A DNA stretch of 12,661 bases from Glaciecola sp. UBA2563 (lineage in GTDB: Bacteria > Pseudomonadota > Gammaproteobacteria > Enterobacterales > Alteromonadaceae), in contig DDLV01000128.1 in the NCBI GenBank assembly GCA_002340325.1, positions 1 to 12,661 of the forward strand, given 5' to 3'. The notes beneath the pieces were generated by a model. That model ran no database searches. It saw nothing but the letters and a program-made list of their open reading frames with translations, and was not told the origin of the DNA. The translations under genes and the position numbers were made by a program. Positions 1 through 7,315 of the stretch are shown here, piece after piece. Position 1 is the stretch's first letter, and each line of letters begins with the position of its first letter.

Positions 1-87
1 GCAAGGACGCGCGAGCCCAAGCGCCCAGGGACGGTTACAAAGCGTCTTTTAAAAGGCAATATGCCGCAGCTAGATAGCTTAGCTTAA
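1..87 (+). CDS. 3' tail of an unidentified upstream gene (partial, frame uncertain)
   Basis: The first bases are GC-richer than the intergenic DNA that follows and stay open in two forward frames. Frame 1 reads ...KRPGTVTKRLLKGNMPQLDSLA and stops with TAA at 85-87. Frame 3 reads ...APRDGYKASFKRQYAAAR and stops with TAG at 75-77. The reverse strand is closed by stops. I recognise neither tail, and codon-position base composition does not separate the two frames. The entry records only that a rightward gene probably ends here; it may equally be non-coding. Confidence 0.3.
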   Translation, partial: ARTREPKRPGTVTKRLLKGNMPQLDSLA

Positions 88-139
88 ACTAACTGCATTA
101 ATTGAAGAAAGGGATTACGACTTTTCATAGCGTATCGTT

Positions 140-160
140 GTGAAATATCATGATATTCAC
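140..160. promoter_or_regulatory. Imperfect 20-base palindrome, candidate operator
   Basis: The arms GTGAA (140-144) and TTCAC (156-160) flank the perfect palindrome TATCATGATA (146-155), with one extra A at 145. Ten pairs can form. No T-run follows, so it is not a terminator. Its size and symmetry fit a binding site for a helix-turn-helix dimer, but the regulator is unknown. Confidence 0.45.
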
Positions 161-300
161 TCATTGACCGAAAAAACCACAAACAAAAACACCTTAAGTA
201 TCTAATTCAATACCAAATATTTTCTTACATATCGACCATTTTTGAACTGCGCGTATATTTCTCCAATCGGTCATCGTTAATTTAAAAATTATACGAAAGT

Positions 301-318
301 GTCAATTGCATTGACCGA
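301..318. promoter_or_regulatory. Inverted repeat GTCAAT-TGC-ATTGAC plus TTGACCGA motif
   Basis: The perfect 6-base arms at 301-306 and 310-315 are separated by TGC. The right arm is also the start of the ATTGACCGA motif (310-318) that occurs identically at 163-171 and inverted (TCGGTCAT) at 267-274. The site ends 37 bases before the start codon of the barrel gene and overlaps where a -35 element would lie for TATAAA at 324-329. A protein bound here could therefore control initiation. This role is inferred; the repeats are seen directly. Confidence 0.4.
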
Positions 319-355
319 TAACATATAAACGCATTCAACATTCACGGTTTTATAT

Positions 356-1669
356 ATGAAGAACAGACTCCTTTCTGGCGTGTTGTTAACCGTCATGGCC
401 TCATCTCCGGCGTTGGCGCAGTATGCAACAAATCAAATTGGCCAAGCCAATACAAGAGGCAAGCTGGCAGCAGCAAGTGACTTCTCCTCAGTTCGAAGTA
501 ATCCCGCTAGTGCCGCTTGGATGGTGCCTGCAGAGACAACGTTTGATTATAATATTTTTGGTCCCATCGGCGCCGGATATGAAGTCGGAGAAATCGACTC
601 ATTGCTAGATGAGCTTGATGAACTCATAGATATACTTGAGCAAGACAATTTATCAGCGCAAGACGCATTAGATGCTAAAGAGCGCTTCGATCCCTTCTTA
701 GTGAATGCAGCTATTGACGGCAGAATAAAAACATTTGGTTACGCCAGCATCCCCGTTTTTCCAATGTTTATGCGTGTCAACGGCCATCATACAATCTATG
801 CCGATCTTCACGTTGGAGGGAGCCTTCGCGCAACTGTTATCGATGATGAGATTGATATCGTCGGATTTAACGAGACATTCGCAATAAATACAGATGCTGC
901 CGTTTATGTGAAAAGTATGGGATTGGTTTCTTTTGGGTTGGGGTATGCGTCGCAAATCTGGGAATACCAAGATGCATCCATCTTCGCAGGTGCTAAAGCA
1001 AATATTAATCGGTTTTCTCTTGCAAAAAACATTATTTCTCTGGCAGGACTCGAAGATGGTGAAGATATCGGGGACGCCATAGAGGATGACTATGAAAACA
1101 ATGCCAACTCTAGTGTCAATATTGGTTTGGACATTGGTGTCGAATGGGTGGGGCCAAGGTATCAATTAGGACTGACGATAACAGACATTAACGAACCTGA
1201 TTATGACTATGGCAGTTTGATATCCGACTGCGGTGGGCTGTCTGGAATATCCCTCGACAACTGTATTGTAACTCAAAACGCGATTTCAGCTGGGCGGCTT
1301 AATGGTGAGGAGACCTATACAGCAAATGCGCAAGCGACGTTATCAGGCGGATATCGTATGGGAATTGAATACGGTATTTTACTCGGCGGGTCATTTGATA
1401 TAAATGAGAAAAACGACCCCATCGGCGACCCTTATCAATGGTGGCATTTATCCGCTACGACGTTCTTCAACAACTTTTGGGTACCAGAGCTTAGGCTAGG
1501 CTACAGTCAAAATATGGCCGGTTCAGAACTCGGTTATTACTCCTTTGGCTTAACATTTTTTGAACGCGCTAGTTTAGATATTTCGTGGAGCGATGAAAAA
1601 GTCGAAATCGATGATTCCGAAGCACCTCGTTCAGCCATGCTTAGCTTTTCAATCCAATCAAAATTCTAG
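356..1669 (+). CDS. TraF_2/FadL-like outer-membrane beta-barrel protein
   Basis: A 437-residue protein with a clear signal peptide, probably cut after ALA at residue 21. The mature start carries a TRGKLAAASDFSSVRSNPASA stretch whose NPA motif is like that near the N-terminus of FadL-type channels and of proteins named conjugal transfer protein TraF (TraF_2 family). The rest alternates short amphipathic strands rich in G, Y and W, and the chain ends in phenylalanine (SIQSKF), as expected for assembly by the Bam complex. There is an acidic helical insert around residues 80-110. The family name is historical and no conjugation genes are near. A role in uptake or export of a hydrophobic or lipid ligand is inferred only from FadL likeness. 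The start has no visible Shine-Dalgarno but gives the complete signal peptide. Twelve bases separate it from the next gene, so the two are probably co-transcribed. Confidence 0.75.
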   Translation: MKNRLLSGVLLTVMASSPALAQYATNQIGQANTRGKLAAASDFSSVRSNPASAAWMVPAETTFDYNIFGPIGAGYEVGEIDSLLDELDELIDILEQDNLSAQDALDAKERFDPFLVNAAIDGRIKTFGYASIPVFPMFMRVNGHHTIYADLHVGGSLRATVIDDEIDIVGFNETFAINTDAAVYVKSMGLVSFGLGYASQIWEYQDASIFAGAKANINRFSLAKNIISLAGLEDGEDIGDAIEDDYENNANSSVNIGLDIGVEWVGPRYQLGLTITDINEPDYDYGSLISDCGGLSGISLDNCIVTQNAISAGRLNGEETYTANAQATLSGGYRMGIEYGILLGGSFDINEKNDPIGDPYQWWHLSATTFFNNFWVPELRLGYSQNMAGSELGYYSFGLTFFERASLDISWSDEKVEIDDSEAPRSAMLSFSIQSKF

Positions 1670-1681
1670 CCGGAGGTATTT

Positions 1682-3550
1682 ATGAAAAAATTGTATTCCA
1701 TGGCGGCAGTATCACTAGCGCTTCTACTTAGCGGTTGTGGTAGCAATGATGAAAATCAGGATGTACCTTCTGCTGAAACGACATTACCGCAAATCGACAT
1801 AGTGTTGCCATTATCGATTATGAATGGCTATGTTGCCAACGCATTGGTTTGGGTAGATTTCAGAGAAAACGGCGCAATTGATGGATCAGAACCTTTTGCA
1901 TTTAGTGATAATCAAGGATTTGTTAGTTTTAACCCAAACACTGGCGTAAATTACTGTGAAAGCAGTGAAGCAAGTTTACAACGATACTGCTTACGTACAG
2001 GTGTCAACGCAAGCAACTATGTGATCAAAGCGGCAAAAGGTATTGAGCTTCTCACGGGGGAATCGTTTAAGTCAGTACTTACTACAAATATAAGCGCAAG
2101 CGATGCAAATACATACATGAGTGGGTTAGCGCAACTTGGAGAAAGACCAGAAGGCGATGCGAGCGATTGGTTGGATACGATTGATGCAAATATGGGTAAG
2201 CTGTCGATTTTTACAAGTATTAAGCATTATCTGCCAGCATCATCGAATTTGGTGGATGTCCTTGCAGACAATGGCGTAGCGTTACCCGTAAACTTCACAG
2301 AGCAGTCGCTACTTTCATATGACTACCTTGCGCGATTGGCATCAAATCAGGCACCTTCAGGTACGCTTTTTGAGACCGAAGTCACACTCGGGAGAATGGT
2401 TGACTTTATCGCTTTGAACCTTGACGCAGCAACGTCAAATCTCGACATGGGGTTAGATGGGCTTCCTATCGGCAATGGAGATCTTGTCGTTGCATCATTA
2501 GCCAAGTCGCTGGTGTCTGAAGGGCAAACTACATTGCGCAATCAGTCAAAGGGGATGTTTTTGCCCAAAGATAGCGCAGGGTCTAAATCGATTGCACAAG
2601 GCTTGGTGAATTTGATACTTAACGCTATCGATGAGGACGCGTCCGCTCAAATAAGATCAAGCATCACGCAAATTCTTGAGAATAGTGCGCTTGAGCAGAC
2701 GGGTGAACAAATTGTTGAAATAGCGAACACATATTTTGATGAAGCCCTTACACCAGAAGACAAGGTGACAGTGCAACAAATAACCACGATTATTACGTCT
2801 GTTAAACCGATCATAGAAAGTTCTACGTCCGAAGTTGAAGCGCTGCAGACGTTAGCTGAGGTGTTGTCGGACCCTGAAAACCCGCTTGCCCAACAACTTG
2901 ACGCTCAAAGCGCTGAAGTGACAGGAAATCTTGACCAAAACGAACCAACAAGCATCACACATGATTTAGCAGGACTAGCATTGGAGTTGGTGGAACAACT
3001 GCAACAGCAAGGTACGCAAGGCGCGCAAGAAGTCATCAGTAATGCACAATTGCAAACGCTTGCAGAAGTTGAAGTTGCGTTTGGGTTTGCGGATAAATTT
3101 CTCAGCATTTCGGGCATACAGGACGGTGATGAATTCGGTCAAATGGTCGCATTTTTTACAGGTGACGCGGAGGCCGAACAGGGCGAATTAGTTATGTGTA
3201 TTTCTTACAGAAATCCTCAGGATGCCACTGATAATATACTAGGCGAGCGCTTTGTCGGAAACTGGTCTGAAATAGGCAGTCGTACGCGTATTTCTTTAGT
3301 AGCCGAAGGTATTACTGTACAAATGAAATTGTTGGGTGAAATCGTTGGAAGGGATATTCCAGCCGATTCACTATTGCCCGGTGTCGACAAAATGCCTGGA
3401 CAGCTTTACGGTGAATATAGTTTCACACTAAACGAAGATAGTGCAACTTGGTATTCAGATAATGAGTCATTCGAACAGAGTTTTGGTTTGGAAAACATAA
3501 GCGCTGTTCCACAAACCGACCAAGCGTGCCAGCAGCTACTTAGTTTATAA
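1682..3550 (+). CDS. Large lipoprotein with N-terminal EF-loop-like motif, partner of the barrel protein
   Basis: A 622-residue protein with a lipobox LLSGC, so Cys19 is the probable lipidated residue. Glycine at +2 lacks the Asp retention signal, which favours the outer membrane. Residues about 48-75 read MNGYVANALVWVDFRENGAIDGSEPF. This repeat type (GYVxNAxVWxDxNxNG...DxGEP) is seen at the start of several gammaproteobacterial surface lipoproteins, including VolA-like ones, and resembles a calcium-binding loop. Two cysteines nearby (92, 103) could pair. The middle (about 150-460) is helical and rich in Q, E, A and S. The C-terminal 120 residues look like a separate beta-rich domain with Cys near 505 and 617. 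I see no GxSxG lipase motif, so a phospholipase call is not supported. A strong GGAGGT lies 5 bases before the ATG. The function is unknown; the barrel gene just upstream suggests a joint envelope role. Confidence 0.65.
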   Translation: MKKLYSMAAVSLALLLSGCGSNDENQDVPSAETTLPQIDIVLPLSIMNGYVANALVWVDFRENGAIDGSEPFAFSDNQGFVSFNPNTGVNYCESSEASLQRYCLRTGVNASNYVIKAAKGIELLTGESFKSVLTTNISASDANTYMSGLAQLGERPEGDASDWLDTIDANMGKLSIFTSIKHYLPASSNLVDVLADNGVALPVNFTEQSLLSYDYLARLASNQAPSGTLFETEVTLGRMVDFIALNLDAATSNLDMGLDGLPIGNGDLVVASLAKSLVSEGQTTLRNQSKGMFLPKDSAGSKSIAQGLVNLILNAIDEDASAQIRSSITQILENSALEQTGEQIVEIANTYFDEALTPEDKVTVQQITTIITSVKPIIESSTSEVEALQTLAEVLSDPENPLAQQLDAQSAEVTGNLDQNEPTSITHDLAGLALELVEQLQQQGTQGAQEVISNAQLQTLAEVEVAFGFADKFLSISGIQDGDEFGQMVAFFTGDAEAEQGELVMCISYRNPQDATDNILGERFVGNWSEIGSRTRISLVAEGITVQMKLLGEIVGRDIPADSLLPGVDKMPGQLYGEYSFTLNEDSATWYSDNESFEQSFGLENISAVPQTDQACQQLLSL

Positions 3551-3567
3551 GTTAAGCAGTCGTTAAC

Positions 3568-3595
3568 GCAGTTCAGTCGGTTGAGACTGAACTGC
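3568..3595 (+). terminator. Perfect 11-bp hairpin between the lipoprotein gene and recG
   Basis: The arms GCAGTTCAGTC (3568-3578) and GACTGAACTGC (3585-3595) pair perfectly around a 6-base loop. It begins 17 bases after the stop codon, where a terminator is expected. No T-tract follows on the + strand (CATCACTTTG), so it may be a weak or factor-assisted terminator, or an mRNA 3'-end stabiliser. Confidence 0.5.
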
Positions 3596-3613
3596 CATCA
3601 CTTTGAGGCAAAC

Positions 3614-3642
3614 TTGAAAAATCTTTGGTATCCTAATTGTAT
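3614..3642 (+). promoter_or_regulatory. Candidate sigma-70 promoter of recG-rsmJ
   Basis: TTGAAA (3614-3619) and TTGTAT (3637-3642) are separated by 17 bases and lie just after the hairpin. A transcript would start near 3649 and leave a leader of about 23 bases before the recG ATG. The -35 matches consensus well and the -10 only moderately. Confidence 0.35.
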
Positions 3643-3671
3643 TCACACATTGGGGCCACATACCAACCTAC

Positions 3672-5747
3672 ATGCGCTCGCTTGCTGATACACCCGTAAC
3701 TTCTCTCAAAGGGGTTGGTGTAAAAGTCGCAGAAAAGCTGGAAAAGCTTGGGCTGCGTAACTTACAAGATGTTATCTTTCATTTACCACTGCGATACGAA
3801 GACAGAACGCGTATCTATCCGATTGCCGATTTACGCGCATTTACCCATGTGAGTGTGCAAGGACAAGTACAAAGCGCAGACATTAAATATGGCCGCAAGC
3901 GTATGTTGGTGGTGAATATCACAGATGGTACCGGTTCAATCAACCTGCGATTTTTTCATTTTTCAGCGGCGCAACTTAAAGGTTTTACAACGGGTAATAC
4001 GATTAGAGCGTTCGGAGAGGTACGCACAGGTCCCTCGGGTGTTGAAATGATGCACCCTGAATACAAACATATTTCAAATCCACAAGAATCGCCGTTGGAA
4101 GAAACATTGACTCCTATCTATCCAACGACTGAAGGTGTTAATCAGCTAACCCTGCGAAAGCTTACCAGCCAGGCATTAGAGCAGCTGTCGAAAGGTGCCT
4201 TACCTGATTTATTGCCAAAGCGCTTGTATAAGAATCAGCTTGCATTGGAAAGCGCCTTACAACTTGTGCATCGACCAACACCTCAAATTGATATTGCCCA
4301 GTTGGAAGAAGGTATGCACCCTGCTCAACAGCGCCTGATTATCGAAGAGTTGTTGGTGCATCAGATGAGTATGCTCAAAGTCAGAGGACAAAATAGTTCT
4401 GAGCCTGGTATTCCAATTCCTGAAGCCAGCGAGCTTATTGAGAAATTTCTTTTGACGCTGCCGTTTTCACCCACGAATGCGCAGCGACGCGCAGTAACCG
4501 ACATCAATCGCGATTTACAAGAAGCAAAACCGATGATGCGTTTGGTACAGGGAGACGTGGGCTCTGGTAAGACACTAGTTGCAGCATTAGCGTCGTTATC
4601 CATCATAAATGCAGGCATGCAAGTCGCTTTGATGGCACCAACGGAATTGCTTGCTGAACAACACGCCAATAACTTTAAAAACTGGTTCACACCTCTTGGT
4701 ATAAAGGTGGGTTGGCTTGCTGGTAAGCTCAAGGGCAAATCAAGAGAAGAGGTTTTAGAAGCGCTTGCATCTGGCGATGTACAGATGCTAGTTGGAACTC
4801 ATGCGATTTTTCAGGAAGCTGTCACATACCAAAACCTTGCATTAGCCATCGTTGATGAGCAACATCGATTCGGCGTACACCAACGTCTTGCTTTACGCGA
4901 AAAAGGCAAGCAGCAAGACTTTTATCCGCATCAGTTGATTATGACAGCTACACCGATCCCTCGTACGCTTGCTATGACATCATATGCCGATTTGGATGTA
5001 TCGATTATTGATGAATTACCGCCCGGACGCACACCTGTGAAAACAGTAGTATTACCCGATTCTAGGCGCAACCAAATCATTGAGCGCGTGCGCAAATCCG
5101 CACTAGAGGATAACAGGCAAATCTATTGGGTGTGCACGCTAATCGACGAGTCAGATGTGATTGAAAGTCAAGCGGCAGAAGATACTGCAATCGTGCTAAA
5201 AACGGCATTGCCCGAGCTTAAAATTGGACTGGTTCATGGTCGTTTAAAACCGTCAGAAAAACTTGAAATAATGGAGGCTTTCAAATCAGGCACAATTGAT
5301 TTATTGGTGGCAACTACTGTCATCGAAGTTGGTGTCGACGTGCCTAATGCCAGCCTGATGATAATAGAGAATCCTGAGCGCCTGGGCTTAGCTCAACTAC
5401 ATCAATTAAGAGGAAGAGTGGGTAGAGGCAGTATTGAAAGCCATTGTGTATTGATGTATCAGAGTCCTTTATCTAAAACTGCAAACAGACGACTCGGTGT
5501 ATTGCGAGAATCTAATGATGGTTTTTTTATTGCTGAACAAGATTTGAAAATACGAGGCCCAGGCGAATTGTTGGGCACCAAACAAACAGGTATTGCCAAT
5601 CTAAAAATCGCAGATCTAGTGAGGGACGAAGTGCTTGTTGAAGAAGCAAAACACCTCGCTGAAATTGTCTGGTATCAACACAATGATAACGCGCTGAAAC
5701 TTATTGATAGATGGCTCGCTTATCGCGATGATTTCGGTCATGCGTAA
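3672..5747 (+). CDS. recG: ATP-dependent DNA helicase RecG
   Basis: A 691-residue protein that aligns end to end from memory with E. coli RecG (693 residues). The N-terminal wedge/OB domain (about 1-200) includes HLPLRYEDRT near residue 37 and MHPEY near 127. The helicase core carries Walker A GDVGSGKT at 294-301, the DEQH box at 395-398 and TATPIP at 425-430. The second helicase lobe has ATTVIEVGVDVPNA and QLHQLRGRVGRG, and the C-terminal domain contains RGPGELLGTKQTG. RecG remodels stalled replication forks and drives branch migration of Holliday junctions in the cytoplasm. The ATG at 3672 gives an N-terminus matching the family, although no clear Shine-Dalgarno precedes it. rsmJ follows after 15 bases, so they are probably co-transcribed. 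All key motifs are intact. Confidence 0.98.
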   Translation: MRSLADTPVTSLKGVGVKVAEKLEKLGLRNLQDVIFHLPLRYEDRTRIYPIADLRAFTHVSVQGQVQSADIKYGRKRMLVVNITDGTGSINLRFFHFSAAQLKGFTTGNTIRAFGEVRTGPSGVEMMHPEYKHISNPQESPLEETLTPIYPTTEGVNQLTLRKLTSQALEQLSKGALPDLLPKRLYKNQLALESALQLVHRPTPQIDIAQLEEGMHPAQQRLIIEELLVHQMSMLKVRGQNSSEPGIPIPEASELIEKFLLTLPFSPTNAQRRAVTDINRDLQEAKPMMRLVQGDVGSGKTLVAALASLSIINAGMQVALMAPTELLAEQHANNFKNWFTPLGIKVGWLAGKLKGKSREEVLEALASGDVQMLVGTHAIFQEAVTYQNLALAIVDEQHRFGVHQRLALREKGKQQDFYPHQLIMTATPIPRTLAMTSYADLDVSIIDELPPGRTPVKTVVLPDSRRNQIIERVRKSALEDNRQIYWVCTLIDESDVIESQAAEDTAIVLKTALPELKIGLVHGRLKPSEKLEIMEAFKSGTIDLLVATTVIEVGVDVPNASLMIIENPERLGLAQLHQLRGRVGRGSIESHCVLMYQSPLSKTANRRLGVLRESNDGFFIAEQDLKIRGPGELLGTKQTGIANLKIADLVRDEVLVEEAKHLAEIVWYQHNDNALKLIDRWLAYRDDFGHA

Positions 5748-5762
5748 GGATGGCTTAGCACT

Positions 5763-6566
5763 ATGACAGACGTCGCTAGGACAGTCGTACTTATTGAAGA
5801 TATCGGTTCGCTTGCAGCGCATGAAAAAGCGCATGAACTTGGTAAACGTTTTCACTTGCCGGTTTTTGAGGCCAAGCTACATAAAAAGAAAAAACAGTTC
5901 TCAGGTGAGCAATGGCAACTCGTTGTGACACAAAAAGGTGTCGTACTGAGGCTATCAAGCCAACCAGACTGGGGCGATATCTTTGTTGATTTTTGCGCGG
6001 CCAGTTTGGCTTACCGCCGGCAACATGGAGGAGGTAAGAAAGAACCTTTAGTGCGAGCCGCTGGCCTGCATAAACAACGTGGTCAGCGCATACTCGATTG
6101 CACTGCTGGCATGGGAGTGGATAGTTTTGTATTAGCCAGTGCTGGCGCTCATGTTTTAATGATTGAGAGACAATACCAAATCGCAATACTACTGGAGGAT
6201 GCGCTGAAACGAGCCAGCGAAGCGCATCTTGATATCAGTGAAAAAATTTCACTCGTAAAGGCAGATGCATATGAATACTTATCTGACTCGCCAACAGATT
6301 ATGATGTGATTTATCTCGATCCAATGTTTCCACACAAAAAGAGATCAGCCTTAGTTAAAAAAGAGATGCAGGCTTTTCAAAAGTTAGTGGGTGGTGATAA
6401 AGACTCGTCTAAGTTGATGTCATTAGCACTGAATATTGCAAAGCGACGTGTCGTTGTAAAAAGGCCGAATTATGCTGCGGCGCTTGAAAACAGTGATAAC
6501 AGGCAACCCGATCTAGTCGTAACCAGCAAAAAACACCGTTTTGATGTGTACTTAATAAATACTTAA
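5763..6566 (+). CDS. rsmJ: 16S rRNA (guanine-N2-)-methyltransferase RsmJ
   Basis: A 267-residue protein of the RsmJ (YhiQ) family, which transfers methyl from S-adenosylmethionine to N2 of G1516 in 16S rRNA. The diagnostic segments are GDIFVDF near residue 71, the SAM-binding loop LDCTAGMGVDSFVLASAG starting at 111, and the catalytic LDPMFPHKKRSALVKKEM starting at 185. Near the end are VVVKRP and TSKKHRFDVYL, the latter equivalent to TKGHRFDIY in E. coli. It is slightly longer than the 250-residue E. coli protein, mainly at the N-terminus. A GGATGG sequence overlapping the end of recG may serve as its ribosome site. The last coding bases (6521-6556) have a second, degraded copy at 12243-12278, so the C-terminus may have been exchanged when the downstream block arrived. 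The protein itself looks complete. Confidence 0.96.
   Translation: MTDVARTVVLIEDIGSLAAHEKAHELGKRFHLPVFEAKLHKKKKQFSGEQWQLVVTQKGVVLRLSSQPDWGDIFVDFCAASLAYRRQHGGGKKEPLVRAAGLHKQRGQRILDCTAGMGVDSFVLASAGAHVLMIERQYQIAILLEDALKRASEAHLDISEKISLVKADAYEYLSDSPTDYDVIYLDPMFPHKKRSALVKKEMQAFQKLVGGDKDSSKLMSLALNIAKRRVVVKRPNYAAALENSDNRQPDLVVTSKKHRFDVYLINT
6521..6556 (+). repeat. Left copy of the rsmJ 3'-end direct repeat
   Basis: These 36 bases encode the TSKKHRFDVYLI end of RsmJ. They match 12243-12278 at 32 of 36 positions, in the same orientation. The mismatches are at repeat positions 1, 14, 17 and 28. The pair brackets the leftward-transcribed redox and chemoreceptor block, so it is a candidate left attachment or duplication boundary. 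Confidence 0.75.
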
Positions 6567-6600
6567 GGTTATTTATGGGTCTCAATGTTATTTGGTCACT

Positions 6601-7314
6601 CTACTTATGGGAACGATTAAGCCTATCTGCGTAGTCAATAAAACATCCTCGGGAATACTGATAGAGGCGTTCTAGAAACAAGATACCAAAAAGAATAAAG
6701 ACCATATAGTGATACCAAGAATACGTTTTAATCACCAAAAAAATATGAATGACGATCATGAGTGCAAGAATGTTTGTGGTGTTGTGTATACGCTGCCAAT
6801 TTTTTTTTAATTTCTTTTTAGGCCACTTAAAGGAGGTCGCACTTAGTATCATCATTATCACAAATGCTAAACTTCCAACCATTAAGAAATACCGAGTGCT
6901 AACATCGTATACAAGTTCTTCCCAGATAAATCCCAACTCAAGGTAGAAATAAATTATAAAGTGCCAAAATAATAAGTGCATACCCATTAGTCCAAACATG
7001 CGCCTGTGGTCGCGAAAAAAATTCCAGTCAGATAATCGCTTCCCGCGTTCCCATCTGCGTTGAATAGCTATCTGACAGAGCAATCTTTGTAGGGGCGAAC
7101 TTAGATAAGAAAAGAAATAAAAAAAAACGGTCCAATATCCTGTATAAAAAAGCAGAAAATCGAAAATATTTACGTACGATTCACTGATTTTTATACTGTT
7201 AACATAAAATATCGCTGGATATCCTAGCACGAGTATTGATAGATAAATAATTATCCGATCATGACGTCTGCGGTGTTTCTGTGCGTATTTTAAAAATCCT
7301 GCAACAGTATCCAT
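6601..7314 (-). CDS. msrQ: MsrQ, heme-b membrane partner of methionine-sulfoxide reductase MsrP
   Basis: A polytopic membrane protein of the ferric-reductase-like family that passes electrons across the inner membrane to periplasmic MsrP. With the start at 7314 it has 237 residues and about six hydrophobic segments. The three histidines I align with the E. coli MsrQ heme ligands are present: His118 in LLFWHFIIYFYLELG, and His177 and His190 in QRIHNTTNILALMIVIH, with the same 13-residue spacing. The longest open frame starts at 7377, inside msrP, but its extra 21 residues are polar and have no ribosome site. The ATG at 7314 lies one base after the msrP stop and fits translational coupling. The gene is strikingly AT-rich: hand counts of two 60-base lines gave 25-28% GC, against about 50% in recG. 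Part of this reflects many Phe, Ile and Tyr codons. Confidence 0.88.
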   Translation of the reverse strand: MDTVAGFLKYAQKHRRRHDRIIIYLSILVLGYPAIFYVNSIKISESYVNIFDFLLFYTGYWTVFFYFFSYLSSPLQRLLCQIAIQRRWERGKRLSDWNFFRDHRRMFGLMGMHLLFWHFIIYFYLELGFIWEELVYDVSTRYFLMVGSLAFVIMMILSATSFKWPKKKLKKNWQRIHNTTNILALMIVIHIFLVIKTYSWYHYMVFILFGILFLERLYQYSRGCFIDYADRLNRSHK

Positions 7315-7315
7315 A

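Larger units (their letters stand above)
88..355. promoter_or_regulatory. AT-rich upstream regulatory region of the barrel/lipoprotein unit
   Basis: These 268 bases hold no convincing gene. They contain an imperfect palindrome at 140-160, two ATTGACCGA copies (163-171 and 310-318), an inverted copy TCGGTCAT (267-274) and a partial copy CGACCAT (233-239). A second inverted repeat, GTCAAT/ATTGAC, lies at 301-315. A possible -10 box TATAAA sits at 324-329, with only a poor -35 at the right distance. The density of symmetric elements in front of one transcription unit suggests binding of at least one dimeric regulator. Which regulator cannot be told from the sequence. Confidence 0.5.

Noticed and set aside
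698..1165. Open frame of 155 codons on the minus strand inside the barrel gene
   Set aside because: It lies fully antisense to a gene with a signal peptide and beta-barrel ending. Its translation is irregular, rich in Cys and His, with no domain features.
5791..6186. Minus-strand open frame inside rsmJ
   Set aside because: rsmJ is a certain gene in the other direction, and the antisense product has no family features.
6555..6576. ATAAATA/TATTTAT inverted repeat at the end of rsmJ as a bidirectional terminator
   Set aside because: The stem contains only A-T pairs and would be unstable. It gives no clear termination signal for rsmJ or msrQ.
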